Source: Ficedula albicollis (lineage: Eukaryota; Chordata; Aves; Passeriformes; Muscicapidae). From it: a stretch of 64,000 nt of DNA. Location: assembly GCF_000247815.1 (NCBI RefSeq), contig NC_021674.1, forward strand, positions 84,958,602-85,022,601, read 5' to 3'. The notes under the pieces are model-generated. The model was not told the origin of the DNA, ran no database searches, and was given only the letters and a program-made list of their open reading frames with translations. Below, piece after piece: positions 12,943-25,294 of this stretch (positions within the stretch are counted from its first letter, which is position 1; each line of letters begins with the position of its first letter). The translations under genes were made by a program, and so were the position numbers.

Positions 12943-13353
12943 GTTTCTTCTTTAGGATCTCTGTTAATTTTTGGTCAAATAATCAGAACACATTTGTTCA
13001 GCAGATTGGTCTTTCACACACACATAAAAAAATCACATTATGAATCTCACAAAATATTTTCTGGAAAAGGCAAATATGTTCCTTTTGGGAAGAGAATTTG
13101 CTATGCTCTTCGTTTCTTCTTTAGGATTTCTGTTAATTTTTGGTCAAATAACCAGAACACATTTGTTCAGCAGATTGGTCTTTCTGTTTCTTCTTTAGGA
13201 TCTCTGTTAATTTTTGGTCAAATAATCAGAACACATTTGTTCAGCAGATTGGTCTTTCACACACACATAAAAAAATCACATTATGAATCTCACAAAATAT
13301 TTTCTGGAAAAGGCAAATATGTTCCTTTTGGGAAGAGAATTTGCTATGCTCTT
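12943..13353 (+). repeat. Compound tandem duplication A-B-A'-A''-B''
   Basis: A 168-bp unit (A+B, 12943-13110) recurs without a visible difference at 13186-13353. Between the two lies an extra partial copy of the A part only (13112-13185, 74 bp), which differs at two sites (GGATTTCTG and AATAACCAG). The A part starts GTTTCTTCTTTAGGAT and the B part starts at the short (CA)n. At least two duplication events are required. The 236-codon plus-strand frame that crosses the region (12994-13704) is open because of the repeats and is not a gene. Confidence 0.95.
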
Positions 13354-15376
13354 GCTCATAATTTGGTGAAAAGAATGCTCTTACCAGCTGCAGATGAGTC
13401 TCCTTTACTGGATTCTTTCATTCTGGAGAACATGAGATGCTGGATCCTGCTAGGAAAACGGGAAGTGAGGTTTAGTGTGCGGTTCAGTCTAGCTAGGACA
13501 GGGCTGTTGCTGCTATCACTGCTGCATCCCATTCATGATGAGTTGCACATAAACACACAACACACAGACCAACATCAGTTGGAGTTGCCTTATGGCCATG
13601 TGGTTTTGCAGTTCCCTTTGCTGGTCCTTGCAACAATCTGGAAGCAAGACTGTCTGTGGCCGATTTATTTTGTTGTAGTATGCACAAGAATCTTAAGTAT
13701 TTGACAGAAAAGGGCACATCAAGTATGTTAGGTTAATTCTAGTTGACTTGAAGGGCTATGTAGGCATATTTATTTTGTGAACAAATAATAAATAATAAAA
13801 TCAGAACAAAGAAATACCAGCTTGACCACCATAAGCTCAGATGAAAACCTTCATGATTTTGAGCTCCATTCCAATTCTTTTTGAAACAGATCCTTTTATC
13901 TTTGAAATTTAGCCTTATTTAAGATTTTCATCCCAAATATTTCACTCAAACTTCTTTTTCCAGATGCAATAAAATAAGAGCAGCTCCACAAATGAACTCG
14001 TAAGAACTTGTTCACAAGGCCAAGGTACTCCTTGAACATCCTAACCTTTTCTTCTACCTGGTCTTGGTCATGTTGGGACTCAGCCAGCTTAGAGTCCTCT
14101 ATACGTCCTTTTCTGAGGAAGCTGCTTGAACTTAATAGTTCAAATGTGTTGGACATGCTCAGGTGTGTGGGGGAAATTAACTGCAGCTCTCCATCATCCT
14201 ATAATGATGCTATAAAAACCCCTATACTAGCAAGATGTATGGTGCTGTCATCCAAAATTGGACCTAGCCTCGATTATTTCCATGCTTATTCCAGCTCTGG
14301 TGCATTAGCTGTCCTCATTCCACTGTAAGCTTTTTGTCTCAATGATTACTCAAGGACAAGGTCAAACAAGGAGAAAACAGTGGTTGAAAGCTGAGAACTT
14401 GAGCGCTTATCAGATCTTCAGCACACAGTTTGCTGACAAAAACTTGTTTTGGATTCTTCTGGCAGCTGTGGGAATTGACAGTTTATCTTCAAGCTGGCTT
14501 CTAAAGGTGAATCACAAAAGAGGTAGCATTCAGACTGCTGTAAATGTTTAGTCCAAAAAAACCAATGGGAGAATGAATTTAAATTGGAGTCTCTAGAAGA
14601 CTATCAGCAAAAAGGCTTCTCTTTTACAAGACAGTATTTCATCTGGGTATTTCTCATAATAGAAAAATAAGGTAATCTTGGAAAAATTGGGAACCAACTA
14701 GTGAAGTATCAAAGTATTTTATTAAAATTTTCAAAGAAGGGTACTTCCTCATTTTCTTGAGCTAAACATTGAAAAGTATCTGAAATTAAATATTTTTGGG
14801 GAAAAGAACAATTTTTGTCTTTCTAATTTCTAGTAATTCTCCCCACTTATCCTAATTTTCTCAGTTAGAAGCCAAAAAAACAATTAGTGGAAGTCAGAGG
14901 TCCTGATGCCAAAGCCCCAAGATGAGAGACTCTACTTAACAAAACTTTGGCCTAGTATAATATTATAAACAGAACTTAAGTGTAACCATTCAGAGGGATT
15001 ACAGCAGTATTTTATTATAGAGTAATCAGTGGCATGGGTTAGAAGGGCAATATTTAACTCTGAGAGCACTGCTCTTTACTATAGGCAGAAAGACATCAAT
15101 TAAGGCAAGTTATTACTCTGTAACTTTTGGATAAGCTAAAATCTAATTAATGGCTGAAACTCTAAGAGATAGCAATAAATATTTCAGTCCTTGAAGTCTT
15201 CTCAGCCAGTTATAGAGGTCACACTTTCCTTAATAACTCAGAGTCATACTTGCTTTAGACTAACATATGCCCTTACAAAGGAAAGGCAAAATGAGGAGTC
15301 TAAAATAACAGAATGAGATTTATTAGGGATGAAATTCTCTATGAAAAGTGCAAGGCAATAACTTAGGCAAAAAAAC
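13354..15376. other. Unique noncoding DNA
   Basis: AT-rich, stop-dense sequence. The frames of about 69-106 codons here show no recognisable domain. No repeat family is identified. Confidence 0.5.
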
Positions 15377-15514
15377 ACTAATATGACAGAGGAGCAATTA
15401 TTTAAGTCGCTTTTCTTCAGCAAATTTGACAGCTGGAATGGATCTACTAATATGACAGAGGAGCAATTATTTAAGTTGCTATTCTTCAGCAAATTTGACA
15501 GCTGGAATGGATCT
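15377..15514 (+). repeat. Tandem duplication, 2 x 69 bp
   Basis: Copies at 15377-15445 and 15446-15514 differ at two sites (AAGTCGCTTTT against AAGTTGCTATT). The unit length keeps the reading frame, so short frames run through both copies on both strands. Confidence 0.95.
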
Positions 15515-18500
15515 CAATCTGAACATGAACAAACTATGCCAGATAAGAATTTTCTAGGATCTTTTATAACATAGCTTTCAAGAGGCATGAAATAAACTTC
15601 TACTTTACCACCATTAGTAAGGCCTCAGCTATATTTAATTTTAAGCAGGTGTTCTGTGTGCATCAGTGTAGATCAACTAGAAAAACAGTGTGGACAAAAA
15701 AAGGGAAAAATATCTAGAGAACTTGACTTGAAAGAGGTGAAAGATGAAGGAGAGAAGGAAGAATTTAATAACAATTTTATAAATATAAAATTTCTGAAAA
15801 GTCTGTTTGCATGTACAAATTTGCGCAGTGGATGAGATACACTGCAGCAGGAAATATCAGTTAAAATATCAGGGTATTTTCTTACCATAAGGAGTAGAAG
15901 TATACCTTGGATAGCTTGGGAAACTGGGGAATGCCTGTAGTTGTGGCACTCCTGAAAAGTGACTGAAACAAAGCTTTCTGATGAAGGTATAAATGCTTCT
16001 GGATGCAGTTGAGATATGGATTAGAAGACCCAATACAACCAATTTTCTAGTTTCTTTAAGGGTGTTTATTTCTTTTTTATTTATTCTGGTAAATGTTTAT
16101 TCCTGCTGATGACCTTTCCATGTCAGTATCCAAAGAAGGTAGATGTGGAAAATTTGAAAGAGCACATAAAATTATCTAAATATTCTCATTTCACTGAATG
16201 CTTAGCAGACTTTAGGAAACTGGTTTGAATATGTTGGCCATATGTACATCAAGGAAAGTGAAACAAATGAAAAAAGGAAAATTGCCAGGAAAAGGAATAA
16301 TTAGTCACAGAATGATGGAGGATATTAAATACCTTACTAGCTGGGAATGTTTAAAATAAATTGTAAATAATAGCATAATAAATATTATAAATTAAATTTA
16401 AGCCCAAAACAAACATTTGGTTGAAATGTATTTAAATTTGATAGGTTTTGTACATTCATATTTTTGGATAAAGTGAAAAAGCAGAATTTTTTTTGAGGTC
16501 AAGATCTTTCTGAAGTTTGTTACACCATGCTAAGACTGATCTTTTAGCTTTTTATGACGACAAACAATTGTGTCTTAACTGGTCATGAGCAAGATTATCA
16601 CTGAAGTCATCAAAAATGTGTATCATGGTGACCTTTGCTAATGACAATTCTGTTCTTCCAGGAACATGGCTTGCCTCAGAGAGGAAAAAAGAATGCTGGC
16701 AGTACTGTGCTTTCTTTGAGCCAGAATATACTGTTTCTTACAAACGTACTTAAAAATGCATATGTTCTTTGTGGAAAATACTTAGGCGTCCAACACCGCT
16801 GTTTGTATTCAGCGATAGAAAAGTCAAGCAGCAAAGGAGAAGCTGACCTTCAGTCTGGTTGAAGTACCACTGCTTTATTTTTCAGTCTTTTTATAACATA
16901 ATTTTGCAAAAAGCGATCTGTTTTATCTTTGCTGTTGTTTCTTAGCCAAACACCATTTATTAAATTAGTTTACCCCAGCAGGCTCAAGATGGCTGAAAAT
17001 ATTCTGGAGAAGAAAATCTTAAGAGGCTTTTGTAGGGGAGTCACTACTTACTTTAGGAAAGTAGAACAATTGGACATGAAGAAGAGGGCCAGGCAAAAAG
17101 AAAAGAATTAAACAAAAAAAGTTTCCAGTAGGAACAAAAATGTTTCCAGAAAGAATAACTGAAGCAGGGAAAAGGTTTGTCTTGGTCATTATGGCTAAAC
17201 TTTTATTTTTTGTGACATGGATAAGTCATAGTTCAGATTTCATTTGCACACTGTCTATCAAAAAACCTTCAAATTTACTTCAGCTGTTCAGGAGTATGTT
17301 CCAGGTGTTCTGACTCTGTCTAGATGTACAATACTGAAAGTATTCCTCTGAAGTGAGACCAGTTAAAGCCACTTTCAAACAATGACAGGTCTGTCAAATG
17401 CAGAGCTTACATAGCTTCCAGCACCAGTGTTCCTGAAAGAGATGCAGTTTGTCCTAAATGGATCTTACATACTGCATTTGTAGGAACCTTGATGTAATCA
17501 GAAATATCTTTCTATGAAAAAAAAATTATAATCTTATACCAGAGAGTTTGAAAGGCAAAATATCTTGTATACGATAATGAAATCCAGTGAATCCTATTTT
17601 ACAGAACTCACATGCTGTTAATCTCCCTAAGACAAATGCACTGTTGCAAACATAATAATTATGTCAGAACCACAAGCATTCCTTGTATTCTTAAAACTGG
17701 AAATCCTTGCAGTAGGAAAGTGTATTCTTTGTGCCAGAGCACAAGGCAAGCTGAAAAACCATGCTGACTTTTTTTGAAGTAGATTATCTTCACAAATGCC
17801 AGGAACGGAACATTTGTTAGCTTCAAGTATTTCTGGGAGTAGAAATGGAAACCACAATGAACTGCTGCACCTTGAGAAATAAATTCTTCATTGTATCTTT
17901 TTACTGTCGTTATCTTCTTTAATATGTGAACGGTGAGTGTTACAGTCATAAAAAACACCCCAGCAACATTCTTGCTTTAACAACTATTCATAAATCTTGG
18001 GGCATATTTAAATCCAATTTCTACATCATAAATAATATGACACATACATTATTGAAAAGTAATCCTTTTATACAGTGGTATTTGACTGCTTACAGGTGTT
18101 GAGAGCACAGACTTCCTAGGACATACCACGAGACACTTGCAGATGACCACATATTTATACCCAAGCATGAAGGAGCAGGAGTGTGGGGCTGTCTTTATTC
18201 CTGTACTCGTATTTCTACCTTGGCAAAGGATGGCTCTGGCAATTGCCAGTTAAAGGCATGCAACAGGGATAGAAGTCCCATTTCCTCTCAAAATAGATCA
18301 CACTCTGGGGTGGAACATGATGTGCAATTTCAAAGGAACATTTGGTGATGCTGCCACTTCCAGCTCTTTCTGCAGAGAGAATGAAGAGCTCATGGACTGT
18401 GTAAGTCCGTGAAAGCAAAAAAATCTGATTTCTTAAAGCTTCTATGCAGTTCAATGAACCATATAAGGAAAAGGAAGGCTTTGGGTATTGGAATGCAAAT

Positions 18501-19102
18501 GTTTATATCCACATTTCAAAACTCACCATAAGATTTCATTATTCAGACCAAGAATAAGAGGGAAAATAACTTCAAAGACATTGCAGCATGCCTACCTAAG
18601 AACACCTGGAAGTAGTACAGCTGAATTGGCCTAAAAAATCACTCTAAACTTTAAACCATTCACAGAAGGAAAAAATAAAATGGGTGATTTAATATCATTT
18701 GTAGAAAAAAAGATGTAGCAGGAATATACAGACAAAATATTTGGTATCAACCCACCATTTCTGTTACAAGATTTCAATGTTTCTTCCGAAGGTAGAATCT
18801 TTGATTCTTCAGAGATACAGCTCAAAAAAGACAAGACATTATTCAAAAAAGAGAGATCTGTTGGTAACTTAGGTAAATGTTTTAAGTATATTCCTTAATT
18901 TTGGAAATAATATTACATTTTATAATAATAATGTAAGAGGTTTTTATAAGACCATAAAGATGTTTCGGACTGAACATATTTTATCATTACTTAATCTGCG
19001 TGCCACATCTTTCCATTTCTACATTTTTCAGGATCAACATTTTTCATTTCCTCATTTTCATGCTGAGTAAGAGATTATTGGAAATCAACCTAAAATTAGG
19101 AG
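15515..19102. other. Unique noncoding DNA
   Basis: About 3.6 kb of AT-rich DNA without recognised repeats or a supportable gene. The short frames present (up to 99 codons, minus strand at 17659-17958) have no recognisable motif. Confidence 0.5.
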
Positions 19103-19122
19103 TCCCACTGACGTCAGTGGGA
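19103..19122. promoter_or_regulatory. 20-bp perfect palindrome with a CRE core
   Basis: TCCCACTGACGTCAGTGGGA equals its own reverse complement over all 20 bases, and its centre is TGACGTCA, the full consensus site for CREB/ATF proteins. No promoter or gene is visible nearby, so regulatory activity is only a possibility. An alternative is a relic of an ancient amniote repeat that, as I remember it, carries a near-palindrome of the type CCCATTGACTTCAATGGG. Confidence 0.4.
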
Positions 19123-19224
19123 ACGGGACTTATCACTGGATGCATTCCTGGGGTGAGTCACACCAGCATAACTGTCAGATGATCACATTTCCTTTACACT
19201 ACTCTTTGTAATTTACTTAATTAC

Positions 19225-19300
19225 TAGGATGTAGGATTGTAGGATAATTCAGGCAGGAAAGGCTCCTGGGAGGTTTCTGGTCCAGTCTACAGTTTCTTAC
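19225..19300 (-). mobile_element. Degenerate CR1 3' tip (probable)
   Basis: The stretch beginning AGGATTGTAGGATAATTCAGG and continuing through GGAAAGGCTCCTGGGAGGTTTCTGGTCCAG resembles, with many changes, the reverse complement of the CR1 3' terminus. It would be an old copy. The far end cannot be set, and other short interspersed repeats remain possible. Confidence 0.5.
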
Positions 19301-20401
19301 ACTCAGATGCTGAACACAATGACGGATCTTCATTACAGAAATTTACTCCTGGGTGGTTATACAGTTGCCAATACATCTGAGATAAGAGTATTACTGGACC
19401 CTCCTATCTTTCTTAACTCATCTCAAGGAGCTTGGCTTTCATCATTAAACAAAAGCCAATTTATTTAGTTTTTCCATGCTTCACTTGGTTTGAATTATTT
19501 TTTCTAATAATTTTGCATTCCAGTAGCTTTTACTCCTTGACTGTGAAAAAAATTTAGATTCCAGATAATGGGAGAATGTAGTTAAGTATGGAGTGATTAT
19601 GTACAGTAGATAATTATAATAAAAATGCTGAAGAATTTTTATGTTAGTAGCATGTTGGTTGCATTGAGGTGGTAAATGTGAAAATGTAATTTTGTAAGAA
19701 ATGGCAAACTATGCTCATCCAACTAATTAAACAAACTTCAAAATTAACTGTACTGACCACTGTAGAAAGCTGTGTTTGCATCTCAGAATCAAGGTGTTTT
19801 ACTCAGAGCAGAATCTTCTAAAAGTTTTGAGAGGTTTCAGACTGCTTTGTTGCATTCATAAACCTAATTCAAAGTCAATGGCTACAAAAGGGCTGAAACC
19901 AATCTCTCATGGCTGAGAAAACATGCTAAAGGAAAAAAAAATGGGCAGGCAGGCTAGAACATGCCACTGTAGTTAGGATATAATAATCCGTCACTTTTGC
20001 TCGTGCATGACAGTGGAAAGTCAATACCTGAAAGATTTAGAGAACAGCCTTAGTTTTTTTTCTCACTTCCCATCTGTGAAAATGGAACACTAGCTCTACT
20101 TTTTTGTAAATCTCAGGAGAGAGTGGGCTATTGAGGCTGTGGCCTCAGTTGGAAATAGGTATGTCAGCATGGCTGTACTCCGTGTCTGGAGGTCTGGAAA
20201 ACAGAAGATCTAGAAGTGATATCGAGGCCCAAGGAAAATGAGTCTATGCCCTTTCTGTGCTGTGGCTCTTTGGCTTCTGTTTATGCCCCACTGCATGCTT
20301 GCATCACACTGAGCAGCCTGGAAAGAAATCATCATGTATTTCAGCATATTCTGGATTTTAATAGCCAAGGGGTGGAGTCTGCAGTACCATGTCAACTTAA
20401 A
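19301..20401. other. Unique noncoding DNA
   Basis: No credible gene or recognised repeat. Confidence 0.5.
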
Positions 20402-20707
20402 CACCTCTGAATACAATTCAGTGTGTAAGTTAATACCATATAAAACAAACAGAAGTACAGAGGAATTAATTGACCTGCATCCTGCACCCTGGAGATTGAG
20501 TGTCCCCCATCACCCAGCACACCATCCAAGCCAAAGCTTTCTTCCCAGTGGCTCCACCTCTGAATACAATTCAGTGTGTAAGTTAATACCATATAAAACA
20601 AACAGAAGTACAGAGGAATTAATTGACCTGCATCCTGCACCCTGGAGATTGAGTGTCCCCCATCACCCAGCACACCATCCAAGCCAAAGCTTTCTTCCCA
20701 GTGGCTC
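20402..20707 (+). repeat. Tandem duplication, 2 x 153 bp
   Basis: Copies at 20402-20554 and 20555-20707 appear identical. The 153-bp unit equals 51 codons, so frames of 133 (plus) and 151 (minus) codons run across both copies. Those frames are products of the duplication and match no family I know. Confidence 0.95.
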
Positions 20708-21306
20708 CATTGACACACAGGAGCTTTGTAGTTGACTAGAAATGTTCCACCCTTCCTGGTGGAAATTATCTGCACCAGAAAATCATGTTTCCACATCAGA
20801 TTAGAATCACAGGTGCTAAAGTGAAAAGGTACAAAGCTACCAAACATATGTGGTGAACATATTTTACAACTAATGCAAAAATGTCTAAGAAACTGTGAAG
20901 AATGTAAATGCTTCAGGGAAGAGTTCCAAAAAATACAAATTCCCTGTTCCTCTCAGGAAGGGTCCTTGATCAGAGTTCAGATGCTGATACTGTGAACTCC
21001 ACCATTCCTCAACAAGCGAGTCCAAAAACTACACCATGGAGTGAGCCAAGTCTTGTTGGCCCAGCTAAGACATTCCAGTTCCTCATGTTGCTGGAGGGGT
21101 TGGTAGGACCTAGGATGTTTTCAATCTGCGTCCAGGACTCCAGATCAGTTCATACAAAAGGCATACCATGGACACAGACACTATTTTGTAGAAAACACCT
21201 AGTTTTGGTGCTAAAGTAGTTGACCAAAGCTGTTTTTTTTTTTTTTTCTAATTACATCTTTATATCATGCACCTGAATAGTAATCTTCCAGTTGAAAGTG
21301 TGCAAT
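20708..21306. other. Unique noncoding DNA
   Basis: Somewhat more GC-rich than its surroundings at about 20900-21200, with a 103-codon plus-strand frame that I do not recognise. A T run lies at about 21232-21247. Confidence 0.45.
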
Positions 21307-22352
21307 GTTAGACTACTCCTATATCATATTCCCTTGCATATCCCCTTCCCATGAAAAATATGCATATTCTGAAATATTTGCAAATCTTTTTTTCTGTTTT
21401 TAATACCATGTTTTAAAACATCCGAGATTTTTCCAGTCTATCCATCACATTTATTATTTAAAATTATAATAAGTCAATCATAATTTTCTGAACTGATGCA
21501 ACTTCTTTGAGAAGTTAACTCTAACACTGACTTACTGCTCATAAAATAACAACAAATATAAGGATAATATAATAATAAATAATATATATTTTTAGATCAT
21601 AAAATATGTATTGAATGGTTATATACAGCTTTTCTTCACTTTTCTCGACATTTAAATTTTTTTCATAAACTTTCATTACTTGGACAAGACTGTTGGTTTA
21701 TATCTTCATACTCAGAATCTAGTTGCTGCGTTTAAGGATTTCCTGAAGAGCAAGGATCTCTTTAAACTAACATTTTTTAATTACAAGCCTCATGCATTTT
21801 TCCAAATTTGAGGTCTAATTTCTCTAAAAGTTAGACTACTCCTATATCATATTCCTTTGCATATCCCCTTCCCATGAAAAATATGCATATTCTGAAATAT
21901 TTGCAAATCTTTTTTTCTGTTTTTAATACCATGTTTTAAAACATCCGAGATTTTTCCAGTCTATCCATCACATTTATTATTTAAAATTATAATAAGTCAA
22001 TCATAATTTTCTGAACTGATGCAACTTCTTTGAGAAGTTAACTCTAACACTGACTTACTGCTCATAAAATAACAACAAATATAAGGATAATATAATAATA
22101 AATAATATATATTTTTAGATCATAAAATATGTATTGAATGGTTATATACAGCTTTTCTTCACTTTTCTCGACATTTAAATTTTTTTCATAAACTTTCATT
22201 ACTTGGACAAGACTGTTGGTTTATATCTTCATACTCAGAATCTAGTTGCTGCGTTTAAGGATTTCCTGAAGAGCAAGGATCTCTTTAAACTAACATTTTT
22301 TAATTACAAGCCTCATGCATTTTTCCAAATTTGAGGCCTAATTTCTCTAAAA
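21307..22352 (+). repeat. Tandem duplication, 2 x 523 bp
   Basis: Copies at 21307-21829 and 21830-22352 differ at only two sites that I can find (CATATTCCCTTGC against CATATTCCTTTGC, and GAGGTCTAA against GAGGCCTAA). The unit is AT-rich noncoding sequence. Identity is about 99.6%, so this is either a recent duplication, a copy-number variant, or two haplotypes placed end to end during assembly. Confidence 0.97.
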
Positions 22353-24930
22353 CAAAATAAGCAATTTGGGACGAAAACAAAATACCTGGGAAAACTAGGT
22401 AAAGGTAAAAAAATTATGCAATTGCTTCTGTTTGTTAAGAATAGATGAAGAAAGCCAATTTCTTTCACAGAACCTGATAGAAGCAACGAAGGCACTGTCA
22501 ACTCAAATGTGAAAACACAGATATATGCAAGACATGTGAGCATAAAGGTAGTGTTATGATCTTTTTACATCAGCACCTTTAGGCATAGTGAAAAGACACA
22601 TCTCAGACCTGAAGCTCATTGCCTAAATTCAGGTTTTTTCCATAGATTTCTTTAGTCAAAGGAGAGACACGGGCACCTTGAGTGGATGCCTATGTGAGGA
22701 AAAGATAAATCACTCTTTGGGCTTCTCTGCCTACTAGTTCTTTACTAGATTTTTCAGTTTATTGATACCATTTTGAATAGAAAAGTATGAGAGAATATTT
22801 TTTCAGTGTACTATGTAAAGATACTTTTTCCTGTATTTTAAAACTGTCAGGCTTGACTAGATATTCAAAATGCAATAAATTTTTTGATCTTCAAGATAAT
22901 TGTTGACGTATAGACTGCAGTGTTTATCTTCTGTCTTTGAGCTCTGTTATCTCTCTCAGAGAAGAAATCTAGGCTTGGGCAAAAGAAGTTGCATTGACAG
23001 CAGGGAGTTTGAGGACAGACTGTCCCTTGTACTCTTACTGAAACATTTGTCTGTTTTCCAACTGTCATAGCAGCAACTGTTTGGAAAATTCTCCAGAGAG
23101 TTTTTGAACCCAGGATCATGATTCGTATTTGTATTCCTGGCTGAACTCTATAAAACTCAGGGCAATACATCCAAAGACGCAAGTATAGAACAGCTCTGAA
23201 TTTCCCTGGCTTTAAGGTCCTGACTGGCAAAGAGCAAAGCTGGCAAAAATCCTGGCTAAAACTTTCTCCATTGCTTTTCTTTGTCTTGAATTCCATCTGA
23301 ATATCCAGTTAGGAAGTCCTTCTTTTGATTGTGATTTATTTTACTTTGCAACTAATCGTGGATGTGAACACACCACCTCTGGATTTTCTTAACAATTGTC
23401 AGTTCAGGAAATTCCAGAGCTGCAAGGCAAGGTCTGCAAAATGAAGATGCCTTTTGGCTTACCTTTCTTCTCCCTGTTAATTTATCTTATTTCACGAACA
23501 AGTGCAATTGCCAATAAAAAGTTTCACAATCTGTCTTTTGATTTATATGAAGTTCTGACGAAATTTCTCTTGGAAAGATGCCTGTCATTTGACGTCAGAG
23601 CTCTTAATACACTTGCTTTTCATCTAGTGCTTGGGTAAAGTGAGCTGCCATCAGCTGATGCCTCTACTTCCTCCCCATCACATTTCTTGAGTGTTTGATT
23701 CTGATGATCTGGGCTGGAGGGCTCCTTTCTCAAAGGAATGGCATTCACAGCAGGACATGGGATATTTATTGCAGGGGTACAAATCTGTTCTTTCTAAATC
23801 AGCTGTTTTAATGGAATGATGACTGTTTCTGTGAGCTTCTATGAAACACATCTTTTGTATTGTTCACTTGGTTCAGTTGGTTCAGTTGGTTCAGTTGGTT
23901 CAGTAATCTTCCAAAATCCTTACAGTATACTTATCATAATTTGTATTCCTTTCAGAAGGGATGTTAATGCTCTCAATTGTAATTATGGCAGACATTTAGC
24001 CTAAGACTCACAAAATAATGCAGAAGTGCTTACTGCTTTCCGTTGATTCTACAGGGAGCTAGATGCATCTTCCTCTTTGAACTGCAAGGTCATTTCAATC
24101 CTACCCTTGATTCTCAAGTTACAAGTGTCTCAGGTGGTCCAGCTTACTTGTACTGAAAGGGCTTAACAGAATATGCTCTTTAAACAGATGTTGTAAATAT
24201 AGCAGATTTATTTTCATCATATATGTAAAAGGCCAAAATCAAAGTAGTTCATGTGGTGGATGCTGGACATCCTTTCTGAGTGCACTGCGAGACTCTCAGC
24301 TGAAATCAGCTACATCTACAAAACTAAATTATATCTGTTCGATTCAATGCTAACCTGTTTGTAACATTTAAAATATATTGACATATTTTTAAGAAAAATA
24401 ATTTCAACATGGCATTGCATTTCATCCTTGTGCTGTGTTGCCTTGTAGAGGCTTGTGCCCCTATTTTCTTTGTGATCCAGCTTTTCTTGTGTAAACTTCA
24501 TCTCCCTTAAAGTAACAGGGAGTCAATATAGCCCCAGTTACATTAGAAAAGATAAATTCTTAATGTGAAAACAATTGACAAATCTGAACTATAGACCCTT
24601 TTTGGCCAAATCACAAGAGAGAAATGAAGAAAGCTCAGTGTTTATCCTTTCCAGTCTCATTCTCTGGGGTAGTGTCAAACATGGCCAGTTTATTGCTGAT
24701 GTTTTCACTCTGGAAAGTGTCCGTTGAAGGAAATGTCACTTTTGGTCTGATCCTCTTACTTGGCTGCCCACGGAGTCTGCAGATAAAAATGTCCAGACTA
24801 ACAAGACTATCTATGCTCTAAAAAAGACAGCATTTTTTGCTGTAGCAATGCTGTCAGCAGAACCACACAAAAGGAAATTTACCTTTCCTGTCTAATATGA
24901 GGTTAATAAATGTAACTTGAGGCCCACCTA
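22353..24930. other. Unique noncoding DNA
   Basis: No recognised transposon. A 143-codon minus-strand frame (22865-23296) is the longest frame of the window that is not explained by a repeat or duplication, but it has no motif I recognise. A second CRE-type TGACGTCA lies at 23590-23597. Confidence 0.45.
23863..23905. repeat. 9-bp minisatellite (GGTTCAGTT)n
   Basis: About four and a half consecutive units of GGTTCAGTT, the first with one change. The short Gly-Ser-Val repeat it would encode is incidental. Confidence 0.9.
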
Positions 24931-24964
24931 CACATACATACACACATACATACATGCATATATT
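24931..24964. repeat. (CATA)n microsatellite, imperfect
   Basis: CACATACATA-type units with interruptions. Confidence 0.8.
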
Positions 24965-25010
24965 TATTTGGGTTCAACACATCAAAAATGTGATTTATCT
25001 CAAAACAGAG

Positions 25011-25294
25011 CAAATGTAAGACTACCATATATAAGATAAATTATTACTTTACTACCTTCAGGGTTGATATGGTATTGGTTGGAAAACAATTTTCAGTTTT
25101 AGAGAGTGAGACTTCCGATGAGATGCAGATATGTGAGTGATGAGGACAAAAGGCAAATGTAAGACTATCATATATAAGATAAACTATTACTTTACTACCT
25201 TCAGGGTTGATATGATATTGGTTGGAAAACAATTTTCAGTTTTAGAAAGTGAGACTTCTGAAGAGATGCAGATATGTGAGTGATGAGGACAAAA
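25011..25294 (+). repeat. Tandem duplication, 143-bp unit, about 4% diverged
   Basis: Copy 1 is 25011-25153 and copy 2 is 25154-25294. I count six substitutions in about 141 aligned bases, five of them transitions. That is the pattern of neutral mutation after a real duplication, not of sequencing error. Confidence 0.95.

Noticed and set aside
12994..13704. A 236-codon plus-strand frame with internal repeats
   Set aside because: It is open mainly because the 243-bp offset between the duplicated segments is divisible by three, so the same open stretch is read twice. No motif is recognised in the unique part.
20334..20847. Frames of 133 (plus) and 151 (minus) codons with an internal 51-residue repeat
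   Set aside because: Both come from the 153-bp tandem duplication, and both strands are open over the same stretch, so neither has coding support.
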